Source: Artemia franciscana
Taxonomy: Eukaryota > Arthropoda > Branchiopoda > Anostraca > Artemiidae
Direction of reading: 5' to 3'
DNA: 64,000 bases
Assembly: GCF_032884065.1 (NCBI RefSeq)
Contig: NC_088881.1
Coordinates: forward strand, 9,389,008-9,453,007
The notes under the pieces: generated by a model
Database searches by the model: none
What the model was told of the DNA's origin: nothing
Seen by the model: the letters and a program-made list of their open reading frames with translations, nothing else
Shown here: positions 9,761 to 20,279 of the stretch, piece by piece
Numbering within the stretch: position 1 is the stretch's first letter
How the letters are laid out: the number at the start of each line of letters is the position of its first letter
Position numbers and translations under genes: made by a program

Positions 9761-11350
9761 ATTTTTTGTTGTTGTTGCCACTGTTGCTGCTGTTGCTAGA
9801 ATTCGTTTCGTACAACGTTACTGAGGTCACCGCAACCATCATATTCGATTTTTCGTTTCTGTTGACAACTTAGTCGATAGAGAAAAAAATTATGATAAAG
9901 AGGAGATCATATGATTTCGACTATTTTATTAAAATTAAATATATTAGCTATCTCCAAGATCTGTCTCTCATGTTAATAAAATATTGCCTCTCATCAATAT
10001 ATAACCTTTGTTCGATTCTAGTTTTGTCGGCAGTTCGATTAGTGGTGAAAGATTGTGGTGTTCGATTCGTTATTTCCGGCGATAGAGAACAAAATTGTAC
10101 ATATTGCTACCTGAGAGTGAAAATATCTTACTAATGGAAAACTGATTCGGAGAAAAGCGAGATTAAGGATTTGAATACTTTTTTCGAACGTTGCATAAAT
10201 TCTCTGAAGTCCAGTCAATTAATTTGTATCAATTTAATTTTTTCTTGGCCATTAGGGCTTATGTTCGCCTTGTATTTGTATTTTATCTTTTGGTATTTTA
10301 TTTTTGGCAGTCCTGTGGTTTTAATTTTTCAACGTCTATGTTCGGATTTATCCATCTAATAAATTACATCCTTAAAACTTGCTTTAAATTCTTTTGTAAA
10401 TTGAAAAGAAGGTCGAAAATTGGCAGAAAATTGATTGAAAACCGTCGAAGAAATGAATTTTTCCTCTCTTCTAAAAGAATATTTTTTGTCGTTTCTATTC
10501 CTTTTCTTTTCTTTTCTTTTTTCTTTTTCCGCTCCTTTATCGTATTGTTTTTATTTGTATGTGTACTTGGGTTGTAAGCCCAAGTAAGTTTTGCTTCGGG
10601 TCATTTGCCTGTTTTGTTTTGTTTATTTATATTAAGTTTTGAACAATCTCAAAGTAAAACTCAGAGTAATATCATAATTTTGTCTCGACGAGTGGGCAGA
10701 TTTGAAACTAATGATTAAAATGATTTAAGTATGGTGTCCTTTGGGTGAAAATTGAACCTGTGGGCTAGTGGCAAAATCGTGCATTTCTGAGGGAAGTTAA
10801 GCCAATGATCGTGAACTAGGCCGTATCCAGGGGGGGGGGGTTGAATACCTCCCGAAAAAATATCTCCCCCTTGAAAAATCCTGGATATGCCCTTGATCGT
10901 GAAAACAAATAAGCAGGGTAAAATAATTTTGCATACAGTTTGATTTCGCTGTCAGCACGAAGACTGACGTGTAGATTAGATAAAACTGAGTTTTTTTAAG
11001 TGACAGAGGGTCGCATAGAAGTCCTGCATAGTCATTTCGAAAGATTACTATAAACTATACTAAAATATTATAAATATTGTGCTTATATATTATACTAGAC
11101 AACATCTAATTATGCTACATAATATATAAACTATGCTAAATATCATAAAAAATAGCAAACTAAATGGCAGAAGCTCTGTAAAATTTTGGCTTCTTACAGA
11201 ATAGGATAATGTCGTGATGTTTAAGCACTGTGAATGAGTCAGACGTTCTACTGTCGACAAAATATGAATCAAACATATTATTCTTTCTTCTGTTAAGTGG
11301 CTACATGCATCAGCACATGTATTAAGAATTTTCAATTATTTAAGAATTAA
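9761..11350. other. AT-rich region, nothing recognised
   Basis: Only short frames without recognisable domains occur here. The hydrophobic frames at 10171-10577 are translations of T-rich DNA. A GGGGGGGTTGAATACCTCCC-like block near 10840 resembles inner parts of the foldback family but is too short to assign. Confidence 0.45.
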
Positions 11351-11351
11351 C

Positions 11352-11466
11352 GACGCTTCGTGACTACTAAGGTCCCTGCCTCGGCCCTGCAGTGCATTCC
11401 TGCAGCGTGATTCGATCTCTGGGTCCCGTATTACCAAGCTAAGGTCGAATCCACTGCGCCAAACAT
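11352..11466 (-). mobile_element. tRNA-derived SINE
   Basis: Read on the minus strand it starts TTTGGCGCAGTGGATTCGA, a good RNA polymerase III A box (TGGCGCAGTGG). About 35 bases on is a B-box-like AGATCGAATCA. The sequence then departs from a tRNA fold and continues into a non-tRNA body with CTGCAGG repeats and CGAAGCGTCG. A-box to B-box spacing fits a tRNA head. It is not a functional tRNA gene because the 3' acceptor arm is absent. Confidence 0.55.
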
Positions 11467-11799
11467 AACAATGGGATAAATTTCAAATAGACGAAAGTTA
11501 AAAAATTTCTTAATTTCCAATAGTACAAAAATCTCAAATTTCAATTAATACAATTTCAAAAAAATATATGGCTTTATGTACTTGTAGAAAGAAAATCCTA
11601 GGTAGCGTTGGGGTAGAAATGGATAGACAAGTTCGCATACTGCCTAAGCTGCTTGATAGTCGCACCGTTGAGAAAAAAAAATCTTTGAAAAATCCTGTTT
11701 TCATAGGTTTTAATGTCACATTCATACAGTATAATAATATAGCAATATTCTGCAGTATAACAGTATAGTGATAACAATAGTAATAATTTATTTTCTAGC

Positions 11800-12570
11800 G
11801 CGTATTTCTGCTTGTTTGGGAGTATTCTAGCTAAATCTTATCTACCAGCTAAATATAAAAAGGGCCAGAAAATATTCCAAGACTGCTCAGAGAAGATAGT
11901 TGTCATAGTTTATACATTCTCCTGTCTCTCTACACTAGAATTATTGTCAACATTTGGTATAATTTTCTTTTTGGAAAATAATAACTTTTTGTTGTTTTCA
12001 TAAAAAAATCGTAAAAAATACCGCTAATACCCCCCCCCCCCCCCTATTCTGAAACAAGCTTTATTTTTTTTTATAGCTGGTACTCTACGACCGGTAAGAA
12101 ATAGTGGTTCATTGTTTCCATATTCCTTCCCTCTCTTCTTGAAGTTAATGCCTCCCCATAGATTTTGATGAATATCTTTTTGTTATATATTCAACAAAAA
12201 TTAAAAACTAGCCCCCCCTGATTATAAAAAATTCCTTTTTTAATTTCTAGCTGGCATTCTATGACCTCTTAGAGAAGACAATTGTCGTAGTTTCCGTCAT
12301 CCCTCCTCTGTGTGTAAGAGGACACACAATTAATGCCCTCTAGATTTCGAAAAATATATCTTTATGTTGTATTTTCCTTAAAAAAGAATCGAAAAGAGAA
12401 ATAAAATTGTCCTTTCTCCTCCCAAAATTTTTAGAAGTGCCTTTGTTTATTTTCTAGAAAATATTCTAAGTCCACTTAGAGAAGATGGTTGTCATAGTTT
12501 CCAGCATCCTTTCCCCGTGTGCTGGAATTATTGTCATCATTTAGGATACTTCTTCTAAGTGAATATTTCT
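11800..12570 (+). repeat. Three diverged intronic repeat units upstream of a sim exon
   Basis: The core AGAGAAGATAGTTGTCATAG recurs at about 11891, 12271 and 12479 with about 80% identity. Flanking words are shared too: AAATATTC or CATTCTATGAC before, and GAATTATTGTCA-CATTT after. The third unit runs directly into the splice acceptor of the sim exon at 12576. The units are old local duplications. Confidence 0.55.
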
Positions 12571-12575
12571 TTCAG

Positions 12576-12723
12576 TATTGTACAAAGGACAAGTTACAAC
12601 GAAGTATTACCGATTTCTAACTCGTGGTGGAGGTTACGTTTGGATTCAGAGCTATGCAACTATCGTCCACAATAGTCGCTCCTCGCGTCCACATTGTATA
12701 GTATCAGTTAACTACGTCTTAAG
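12576..12723 (+). CDS. sim: Single-minded bHLH-PAS factor, PAS-B C-terminal exon
   Basis: Sim proteins are DNA-binding bHLH-PAS regulators that pair with ARNT/Tango in the nucleus and specify midline and neural cells. This 148-nt exon follows the acceptor TTTCTTTCAG and ends before the donor GTAAAT. It encodes [19 protein letters not shown], then [19 protein letters not shown] and SVNYVL, the end of PAS-B. That wording is characteristic of Sim; Trachealess/NPAS3 proteins instead read NA(K)NANEKNI.WVNYLLSN. Two bases at each end are split codons, and the last joins the exon at 14530 to give ...NYVL-S-EVEY. The exons encoding bHLH, PAS-A and the start of PAS-B were not found between 1 and 12575 and probably lie further upstream. 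Confidence 0.93.
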
Positions 12724-13094
12724 GTAAATAGCCGTATACCAGTTATTATTAAAAGCAACCCCCCTAGGCAGATGCGAAGGAATTTATTTTGGGAGAGCAT
12801 TTTTGACGAAGGTTTAAAGCTTTTCAGGTATTGTCCATAGTGGTTGTTCCTCTCTACCATATTTAGAGTAAAAGAACATTTTTCATTTTTCTGCTCATTT
12901 TTGAATTCAATTGTGGAATACGCCCTCTTCTTTTGAGACATATCTTTTATGCTAAACAAATGCTTTCAACCACAATAATCAATAATTAAAGGTTCTTTCG
13001 ATTTCAAGTGGGGTTGAATGTGCTGAAAGATTAGGAACACACTAGAAGACTATCAAAATTAATCATGCAGTAGAGGGTGGTTAATTCCTCGTTC

Positions 13095-13290
13095 AAATAT
13101 TGTTGGGAATACTCCAGGAACATCTTATGTTTTGGAGATTCCTTCTCTTTCGGCTGCCCAGAAATTTGAGCCTCGTATTTGATTCTTTTTGTTAAATTCG
13201 ACATTTCCCAATCTTCATTTTCTTTTTCACATCTGATTTCTAATGCTTTCCTTTTCCAGTGAGGTTGAACATGGTCTAAAGCACATTACT
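13095..13290 (+). pseudogene. Decayed duplicate of the sim intron end and exon start
   Basis: This stretch parallels 14370-14560 block by block: ACGTTGTTGG-A-CTCCAGG..CATCTTATGTT, TTTCTAATGCT, then the acceptor-like TTTTCCAGTGAGGTTGAACATG. The true junction is TTTTTCAGTGAGGTCGAATATG. The offset is about 1270 bp. The copied exon start is closed by a stop soon after (GGTCTAAAG), so it is a dead duplicate but still presents an acceptor. Confidence 0.6.
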
Positions 13291-13534
13291 TTTTCTGGCT
13301 AAATCTTCTTCTCTGGTAGCAAGTGTTTTACAGCGTATCCTTATTTCCTATAATAAAATCTCGCCAAATAGATCTAAATTTCGCTGTATAATAGCCAAAT
13401 TATAAAAAAAAAGAAACAATTCTTTTTTTATGTGCTTGGTATTTAGTGCAGCTATATAGCCCCAGCGCGGTAATATTTTATGGCCCCAGTTCGAACTAAT
13501 CCTAAATAGTAGAAAAAAAGAGGAAAAGACTTAC

Positions 13535-13852
13535 TGCATTGAGTTAGATTTTTCAGTAAATACTCTAATAATAAATTCGCTCCCTTCACCTCGGTCAAAC
13601 GTAGATGGCACTAGGCAGTAAGTTCCAGGTGGCAGTTTGAATCTGGTACAAACTTCTCTGGGATTTATAAAGGCAGGCGATCTAGTTGCAGACGCATCTT
13701 GCCGTATAATAGCCAAATCTCGCCCAATCTCGCCAGTATAGCCGCCGAGGTTTGTGTAAACTTTACCATAGTTTTTGCTCTCCAACAACTCTGTTTCCTT
13801 CTGGTTTCCAGCCTTTAATGCGGAATAAAGACCTTCTTTAGTTAAGGAGATG
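13535..13852 (-). CDS. Calpain domain III exon (orphan, antisense within a sim intron)
   Basis: Calpains are calcium-regulated cytosolic cysteine proteases, and domain III is their C2-like regulatory domain. The minus-strand frame contains RSPAFINPREVC, RFKLPPGTYCLVPSTF and EFIIRVFTEKS, in the order seen in calpain domain III. It ends in a good donor (GCA|GTAAGT, donor at 13534-13531). The 5' boundary is uncertain: an acceptor-like TAG lies at 13855-13853 and the frame is open from there. The part upstream of RSPAF (ESKNYGKVYTNLGGYTGEIG) was not recognised. No catalytic exon (Cys box) or EF-hand exon was found nearby on this strand. It is either one exon of a large overlapping gene or a stray exon copy. 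Confidence 0.7.
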
Positions 13853-14119
13853 CTATTTTAAGGACACTAAACTTTTATTATATTTATGTAGGTAGTATGG
13901 AAGCCGAAAGATTATTTCTCGTTTTACACTTGCCGACCCGCTAGTGCTGCTTGAAAACATCGCTAAATATCTGAGTGCTGGTACTCAGAAAAAGATGAGT
14001 GCTAGCAATCCTCTCAGTCATTTTTTCCCTGATACAGTGATGTTTAGTGATGATATAGCGATGTTTATGTTGTGCTTTTATTTGTATTCCTTACATGCTG
14101 TGCATTTTTGCTTTTTTTT

Positions 14120-14385
14120 AAATTTATTTACACGAACGTTGTTAAACAGTCAAGTAACATGGATACTCGTTCGGGTAACGTAGTTTCAAATGAACGCGGT
14201 TAATATTTTACTTGAGCGTTGTTAAACGGTCGAGTAACGTGGCTACTTGTACGAGTAGCGTAGTGTGAAACGAACATGTTTAATATTTTACTCAAACTTA
14301 GTCAAACGGTCAAGTAACGTCATTACTCGTTCGAGTAACGTAGTGTTGAACGAACCTGATTAATATTTTACTTGAACGTTGTTGG
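14120..14385 (+). repeat. 80-bp minisatellite, about 3.3 units
   Basis: TAATATTTTACTTGAACGTT-type starts occur at about 14201, 14281 and 14361, with a partial unit before 14200. Each unit contains GTCAAGTAACGT and the perfect palindromic core TACTCGTTCGAGTA in the best copy. It lies in the intron just before the sim exon at 14530. Confidence 0.75.
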
Positions 14386-14529
14386 ACATCCTTCAGGTCC
14401 ATCCTATGTTCGCTCTATCTCGGTTGTGTAAAAATGTGAGTCTCAAAGTTGGTTCGTTCTGTTTCATTTGACATTTTTTAGTCTTTTTTTCACTCTTGCA
14501 GTCTTATTTCTAATGCTCCCTTTTTTCAG

Positions 14530-14740
14530 TGAGGTCGAATATGCAGAAATTGAGATGTCCGTGGAGCAGACTATTCCTATGAATTCTGAAAGAGATATAT
14601 CTGTAGCTACACCTAGTCCCCCTTGTTCAAATCAGACTTCAGTATCTGCAACTAGTCTCAAGCAACGGATATGCAAAATTGGTCGAGCGAATAGAAAGTT
14701 GGCAGTTGCTCCCTACCCAACGGGGTCAAGTCCTACCCAG
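14530..14740 (+). CDS. sim: Single-minded, exon after PAS-B
   Basis: This 211-nt exon follows the acceptor CTTTTTTCAG and ends before GTCAGT. The first base completes the Ser codon begun in the previous exon. It encodes EVEYAEIEMSVEQ, matching the Sim segment after PAS-B (VEY-EL-LSL-Q). A serine/threonine-rich linker follows, then the basic KQRICKIGRANRK with APYPTG, comparable to the basic S-PYP segment of vertebrate Sim. The end is placed at 14740, not at the nearby GTAAGT (14767), because only 14740 leaves phase 0 for the next exon. Use of the later donor as an alternative cannot be excluded. Confidence 0.88.
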
Positions 14741-14854
14741 GTCAGTACGAAGCAAGTTCAAGTTCAGTAAGTTTAGTAATAACAAAAGAAAGAGGACATA
14801 TTAGTGTTACTCTTGCAAATAAGTGACTTTCTGTAAGTCAATTGACTGTAAGTT

Positions 14855-15105
14855 TCCTGTACAAGGTTTTCGGCTATGGCGATTCTAATGGTGTAGTTTT
14901 TGTTGCGATCGCACGTTATTTTTGAGGGGTTTCTGGTTATTTTTCGACATTCCCATAAATTGGTTTTGAAAATAACATTTTGCTCTCAGGACTATTTGGA
15001 GATAATAGTTACCATTCCTGAATCAGCTGCAAATGATAATTTTTCTCACTAGCCAAACGTTTTTTAAATTTTTGGTGACTATGGGTCATTGTTCGTTCTT
15101 TGCTG
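14855..15105. repeat. Dispersed repeat, copy 3 of 3
   Basis: Blocks GGAGATAATAGTTACCATTC, CTGAATCAGCTGCAAATGAT, TTTCTCACTAGCCAAACG and GGTCATTGTTCGTTCTTTGC match the copies near 6430 and 9590. It ends exactly where the LINE tail at 15108 begins, so the LINE inserted at or near its end. Confidence 0.5.
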
Positions 15106-15107
15106 CA

Positions 15108-16715
15108 AATATTTATTTATTTATTTATTTAATTTTTCACCCACACGATACATAAAGTAAATATGGTGGAGTAAGAATAAATATAAAAAAAAACATAAAG
15201 AGGAAAACAAATGCACACACAAAATTAACGAAAAAAATGGATAAAACGGTGGTGAGGGATAGGCGCAAAGAAGCTGTACTGGAGAGTTTTCTGTTAAGAA
15301 TCTCCAACATTAAGTTATATCAGGAACTGAAAATTTTCTAACAAGAGTCCGGTTTTTTGTCCAAGGTGGAAGATACAGAACAAATTAGCAAAATTTGAAA
15401 TTTGAAAACCATTATTAAGAAGGGGGAAAAGACCTGAAGCATGAAAGACAGAATGATCACAGAAAGTAGAATAAAGTTTGGCCAGCGCACGTCTATTATA
15501 CTTCCCTCTGTTTGCAAAAATCTTTGCATAGCCAATCTGAATATTTTTACTTATATCACAAACAGTATGCTGACGAGCTCAAAAGATTGTTAGTAATAGA
15601 GATACCAAGCCATCGAATACAATCAACAAGAGGGATAGTGAAGTTATTACAGTGAAAGGGAGTAGCATTAATACAGTTATAGGGATGAAACTCACATTTA
15701 TCTATATTAAGTGAGAGGTCAATATCAGAGAAAGTATCAGAAACTATAGAGACCATCTAGGAAAAACATTTTTGGAGCGGCTAATTAGAAGCAAGTTGTC
15801 AGCATATGCAAGATAAGAAATTTCCGTAAGACTAGAAAGGTATTTACCTGAAATCTTAGCTAGCATACTAGAAATACAAAAATTAAAAGCGTAGGGGTCA
15901 GAACAAACCGCCCTGCCTAACTCCTCTTCGTACCCTTATAATAGTGTCTGGTGCAGATCTTAATTGAAGAAAAGAATTTGAATACCAAAACCTAAGAAGC
16001 ATTATAACAGAGGGATTGACCCAAGAATTATACAGAGAAAAAAGGACCTGTGTATGGACCACACTATCAAACGCTTTTGAAAGATCCAAAGCACAAATAT
16101 AAAGACGATTTCCCTTGGAAGAATTACCAGCCAGTAAAGAAGACAGAATCTTATGCGCATGCTGACAACCCACCCCATACCGAAAACCAAATTGGTTCTC
16201 ACCCTCAATAATATTTTTAGTAAAAAAAAGGTAGAAGAATATACTCAAAATCTTGCTAATATTACAAGAGACAGTAATAGGTCGATAGCAGGAACAATCA
16301 GTCGGTGACTTACCCTTTTTAAAATTGACGAAACAGTGCCACACAGAAAACTCTTAGGTACGTATGAAGTACATAGACACATTTGAAAAAGAAGCTGAAA
16401 GTGAGATATAAGGGGGGTGCAGTCAATCAGCATATGCATCTTAGAAACACCATCCTTAACTATTGAATCAGATTTTAAACTTTTCACAGCGTCAGTTACG
16501 GAAGAAAAAGATATGGGCACTATATGGCGTTGCGAAAGCGTTGTACTAAAGAGGGGGGTAAGAAGGCGAGTATATACAGAATGCACTGAATAGTTAATCA
16601 CCGAAAAAATCGAAGAATAATGTTTATACCAAGTGGAAGGTGGAAGGCTTGTCAGAGTTTCATCATTTAACTTGTCAGAATTGATCACTTTTTGCCAATC
16701 TTTCCTACTCACCGT
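15108..16715 (-). mobile_element. 5'-truncated decayed LINE in a sim intron
   Basis: On the minus strand the coding remnant begins near 16712 and runs toward 15300. RT blocks are LLFQMCLCTSYVPKSFL, then CSCYRPITVSC, QFGFRYGVGCQHAH, CALDLSKAFDSVV and VRRGVRQGG. YLAYADNLLLISR (YADN for YADD) is near 15800. The 3' UTR carries TTTACTCCAC and ends in an (AAAT)n tail at 15112-15131. Several frame breaks make it inactive. The motif wording is closest to the LINEs at 3545 and 57979. Confidence 0.8.
15898..16712 (-). pseudogene. LINE reverse transcriptase remnant
   Basis: Two long overlapping frames, 16712-16245 and 16344-15898, cover the RT fingers and palm and differ by a frameshift near 16300. The first catalytic Asp is present in LDLSKAFDSV. 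The second motif lies downstream in another frame as YADN, lacking the second Asp. It is in antisense orientation within the sim intron. Confidence 0.75.
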
Positions 16716-16794
16716 ATGTGTGGCACAGGTACCGATCTCCTAATTCTCTGCCTTTGGCCGGGAGTGTAATGTGGGGTTGGGGTGGGGGGGGGCA

Positions 16795-16985
16795 AATAAT
16801 CTGAAACTTCCCGTGTCCCCCCCCCCGATTTCTCCAAGTACCCATTTAGAGCTGGTCAACTCGGGCTAAGCTTACAGGGTCAAGCCGCTGTCCCCCGTTC
16901 AAAATCAGATACTCAACAACACCAGGAATCGAACCCCTGTTCAAACGAATACGGATTTTCAAATGTAGCCTGCCAATCACGTGGC
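16795..16985 (-). mobile_element. tRNA-derived SINE, second family, copy 1
   Basis: Read on the minus strand it has a strong B box (GGTTCGATTCCTGG) at about 16925-16940. A conserved body follows: CCCTGTAAGCT.AGCC.GAGT, then AGCTCTAAATGGGTAC and TGGAGAAATC. The same body occurs at 23938, 39828 and 46190. The 3' part is cut at a poly-G tract. Confidence 0.7.
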
Positions 16986-17104
16986 GGGTACGGTTTCTTG
17001 CTGTTTCCTGATTACATTTTTTTTCTTATTCATAATATGTATTGTGTATCGTTTTTTTTTTCTAAAACAAAAAAATGAACCTGGAGATGACAAATGGGTC
17101 TATG

Positions 17105-17450
17105 GCTGGTCAAAGGAAATGAAGAGAGCAAAAATCCAACGCATAATGAAACGAAAGGAAACGAAGGAAGCGGAAACGAAGGATAAAGAAAGGGAAAAGG
17201 AGAAAAAGAAAAAGAAAAAGGAAACGAAGAGGGCAAAAATCCAATGCAGATTGAAACGAAAGGAAACGAAGGAAACGGAAACGAAGGAAAAAGGAGAAAG
17301 AAAACGAAAGTAAAAAGGGAACTAAGAGAGCAAAATCCAACGCGGAATAAAACGAAAGGAAACGAAGGAAATGGAAACGAAGGAAAAAGAAAGGAAAAAG
17401 GAGAAAGAAAACGAAAGGAAAAAGGGAAGCGAAGAGAGTATATTTCGTCT
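17105..17450 (+). repeat. Purine-rich minisatellite upstream of sim exon 17547
   Basis: Three units of about 110-115 bp share AGAGCAAAAATCCAACGC, then AAACGAAAGGAAACGAAGGAA and long GAAAAGG runs. One strand is almost purely purine. Both strands give long lysine/glutamate- or phenylalanine/serine-rich translations, which are artefacts of composition and not genes. Confidence 0.8.
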
Positions 17451-17546
17451 GCATAGAACAATCCGAAATATTTGTTTGATTTTTGTTCTTGTTTTTTTTT
17501 TCTGTTCACCGTTAGTTTTTTCATCTGTTATATCAAATTTTTTCAG

Positions 17547-17717
17547 CCTTCTACGTCTTTACCTCATTATGGCTATGAAGCGACAGCTGATTGTAGCCAC
17601 TACCCCTTTATTGGGAGTGATCAAGGTTATCCAGGGCATTCTGCTTTTGCTGATGAAATCCAAACCGAACAGCCTTACCATCCTTCTTATCAAGACGCTA
17701 TGGCCTGTTATCAAATG
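17547..17717 (+). CDS. sim: Single-minded, penultimate visible exon
   Basis: This 171-nt exon (57 codons, phase 0 at both ends) follows AAATTTTTTCAG and precedes the donor GTACGT. It encodes PSTSLPHYGYEATADCSHYP and on to HPSYQDAMACYQM, a Tyr/His/Ser/Pro-rich low-complexity segment typical of the poorly conserved C-terminal regulatory half of Sim proteins. The assignment rests on splice-site quality, phase continuity with 14740 and 22696, and composition, not on close homology. Confidence 0.75.
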
Positions 17718-17784
17718 GTACGTGATTTTGTTATCGTGACGCTAGTGTTATCGTATGACTTTATCGTGAATGTTATCTTGACAG

Positions 17785-18402
17785 TAAACTTAGTAAAGTT
17801 AAACTAAATCTTAGCTTAAAAAGTAATTAGTAAATTGAATACAGTATAAACGTGATTTAGGCATGGCAGGAAAGGCGGTTTTAGATTCTCCGTGTATATT
17901 ATATATTTTTCTTTTTCTATTTAGGATTTTTCATTTTTTTACGCTTTTACTAAATGTTTTTTTTTTGCAGAAATGCAGTATAATGATTTCTGCTGCTTCA
18001 GAAAAGCATTTTTTTTTTTCGAAGAAGACTTACTTACTGAAGTCTGAAAAACAGCCTTAAAAACAATTTAAATAAACACTCACATAATCAAACAAAGAAT
18101 GGCACTGACCTTCCGACAAATTTTGCACAAGTGACTAGTGCAAGTCACCAAACTTAAACTTAGTAAACTAAACTGGTAAATTCAGTAAAGTTAAACTAAA
18201 CCTAAACTTAAAAAGTAACTAGTAAATTGAAATACAGTACAAACGTGATTTAGGCATGGCAGGAAAGGCGGTTTTAGATTCTCCGTATATATTATATATT
18301 TTTCTTTTTCTCTTTAGACTTTTCATTTTTTTTACGCTTTTAGTAAATGTTGTTTTTTTTCGCAGAAATACAGTAAAATGATTTCTGATACTTCGGAAAA
18401 GC

Positions 18403-18458
<56 letters not shown>

Positions 18459-18860
18459 GAATTACTTAGTAAAGTCAGAAAAACGGCCCTAAAAAATGTA
18501 AATAAAGACTCACATAATCAAACAAAGAAGGGCACTGACCTTCCGAATTTTGTACAATTGACTAGTGCAAGTCACCAAGTTTAAACTTAATAGACTTAAA
18601 CTGGTAAACTCAGTAAAGTTAAGCTAGACCTAAACTTCAAAAGTGACTAGTAAATTGATATACAATACAAAACTTGATTTAGGCCTGACAGGAAAGGTGG
18701 TTTTAGATTCCCCATGAATATTACATATTCGTCTTTTTCTATTTAGACTTTTCATTTTTTTTACGCTATTTCTAAATGTTGTTTTTTTTTTCGCAGAAAT
18801 GCAGTATAGTATTTCCTGCTGCTTTGGAAAAGCAGTTTTTTTCTCTGAAATTCTATTGTG
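17785..18860 (+). repeat. Tandem array of three ~400-bp units
   Basis: Units starting near 17790, 18187 and 18611 share CAGTAAAGTTAAACTAAACC, TGATTTAGGCATGGCAGGAA, AGGCGGTTTTAGATTC and GCAGAAATGCAGTATA in the same order. Unit two is lengthened by a ~50-base T run. The units lie in the sim intron. Identity between units looks above 85%. Confidence 0.8.
18404..18453 (+). repeat. Poly-T tract of about 50 bases
   Basis: An uninterrupted T run sits inside the second 400-bp unit, where the sister units have only 8-12 T. It is a likely slippage expansion or an assembly-sensitive site. Confidence 0.9.
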
Positions 18861-18861
18861 T

Positions 18862-18879
18862 TGCGAGAGCAACACGTTG
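18862..18879. other. Perfect hairpin with GAGA loop
   Basis: GTGTTGC-GAGA-GCAACAC forms a 7-bp stem closed by a GNRA-type tetraloop. The following TTGGTTTTGTC also accompanies the hairpin string at 20280-20366, in inverted orientation. Confidence 0.6.
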
Positions 18880-18899
18880 GTTTTGTCCCGCTTTTTTTT

Positions 18900-19700
18900 T
18901 TCATGCCGCCGATGTCGGCTTATTCCTGGAAACTGGTAAGGGTCTAACCTGTGCGGTTTTTATGGAAAGTGTGGACCTCTGGCTGGATTGATGAATATGG
19001 CAATACATTTCGGAAAGCTCCGCAGAACTCTTGCCTGGGACCAAAAAGGATGGTTTTTGCTTGTCCACGAGCCAGAGCGTATGGTGTGCGAAGTGAAGTG
19101 GAGTTATGTAGCCTATGTCAGAGAGGAGTATCTGAAGTTGTGCAGCCAATCTTTCATTTCATCAAACCATGTTTCTGCTTTCGAGTGGAAAGCTCCGTTC
19201 TAGCAGGCAGGCACCACTTTCAAATTGAAGATGGACTAAAATCTATGTGCTAAATATATGAGGCAGTTACCCGGCCCCACAGCCAATATATCTTCTTTGA
19301 GTAATAAATAGAAAAATTTATAGAAGCAAAAAAAGCGGCATTTTCCCACGGGTCCGAAAGTGCTGCCGTGATTTTGGCTCGGTTTATCATTTGTTTTTTC
19401 GGACTTAAACTTTAAAAGTTCTATCATTGCTAAAGAAATTGGAGCTTATCCTTTGCTTCTTTCTAAATGGTGACGTTAGAAAGTTGGCCTACGGCAAAAA
19501 AAAAAAAATCAACTTTTGAACTAAGACAGATAGATTTTTTTTTTCGACGGCAATCGATAGCTCTTGATGAGCTGATCAAAGTATATGTCATCCATTTTTG
19601 GTACAAAAATTCCTTCAAGAGATATACTAGTTTGAAAGTTTTAAGGGGTTGGCAACTTTAGTAGTAGGGTACACACTGAAACCAAAAATAAGCCGATACC
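18900..19700. other. Unrecognised, locally less AT-rich sequence
   Basis: Overlapping 70-100-codon frames occur on both strands at 18900-19250, in a locally higher-GC stretch. None shows a domain I recognise, and there are no convincing splice sites. It may be a decayed mobile element. Confidence 0.3.
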
Positions 19701-19706
19701 AATTGT

Positions 19707-19960
19707 GAGAAATGTAGGGGATTTGTAAGGAAAGGTCGGCTATTAGTTCATAATCATCTTCGGCAGTGAAGGGGTTTGCAAAGTTTGCTATTTGGTGTAC
19801 TTATTATTTGTTTCCAGTGTATTTGATGGTAAGACCGAGTTGGTTCCAGCGGTAAGACATGTAGGGGACTTGTAAGTAATAATCGTCTATTAGGCTACAA
19901 TCATCTTTAGTGAAGAGGGGTTTGTAACTTTTGCTAGTTGGTGTAACCTACCCATACCCA
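19707..19960 (+). repeat. Direct duplication of ~145 bp
   Basis: AATGTAGGGGATTTGTAAG ... ATCATCTTCGGCAGTGAAGG ... TTTGCTATTTGGTGTA (19707-19800) recurs in diverged form at 19858-19955. The two copies are about 75-80% identical by eye. Confidence 0.6.
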
Positions 19961-20279
19961 CTGTAACCTAGAATTAAGTGTTTACGCAACGTGTACAAAC
20001 GATAACGTAAAACAACGAGGCAGTTTCGTAATAATTAATAGAGTGTCATCTATGGTATTTTGATCCTGAAAAGTTACAGATAGCTTTATAATACCAACTA
20101 GATTATATAAGATATTGTTCCAAGTTTTCATCCGTCACGATGTCTACGATTGAAAAGGATAAAGGTCAACTGGCTGCAAAGTCAATTTAGTCCCTTCTTT
20201 CGATACTATTTTGTTGTTGTTTTTTCAACGCTGAGGAATAGCCTTTGATCATGTGATTACTGATCGATAGCGAAGAAAC

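Noticed and set aside
11352-11466. A functional tRNA gene
   Set aside because: A and B boxes are present but no acceptor stem or T arm closes, and the sequence continues into a non-tRNA body, so it is a SINE.
17030-17524. Long F/S/P-rich frame on the minus strand and K/E-rich frames on the plus strand
   Set aside because: They are translations of a purine-rich minisatellite; no codon bias, domain or splice context supports a gene.
18988-19203. A 71-codon frame in a higher-GC patch
   Set aside because: Overlapping frames of equal length exist on both strands, and none matches a known domain.
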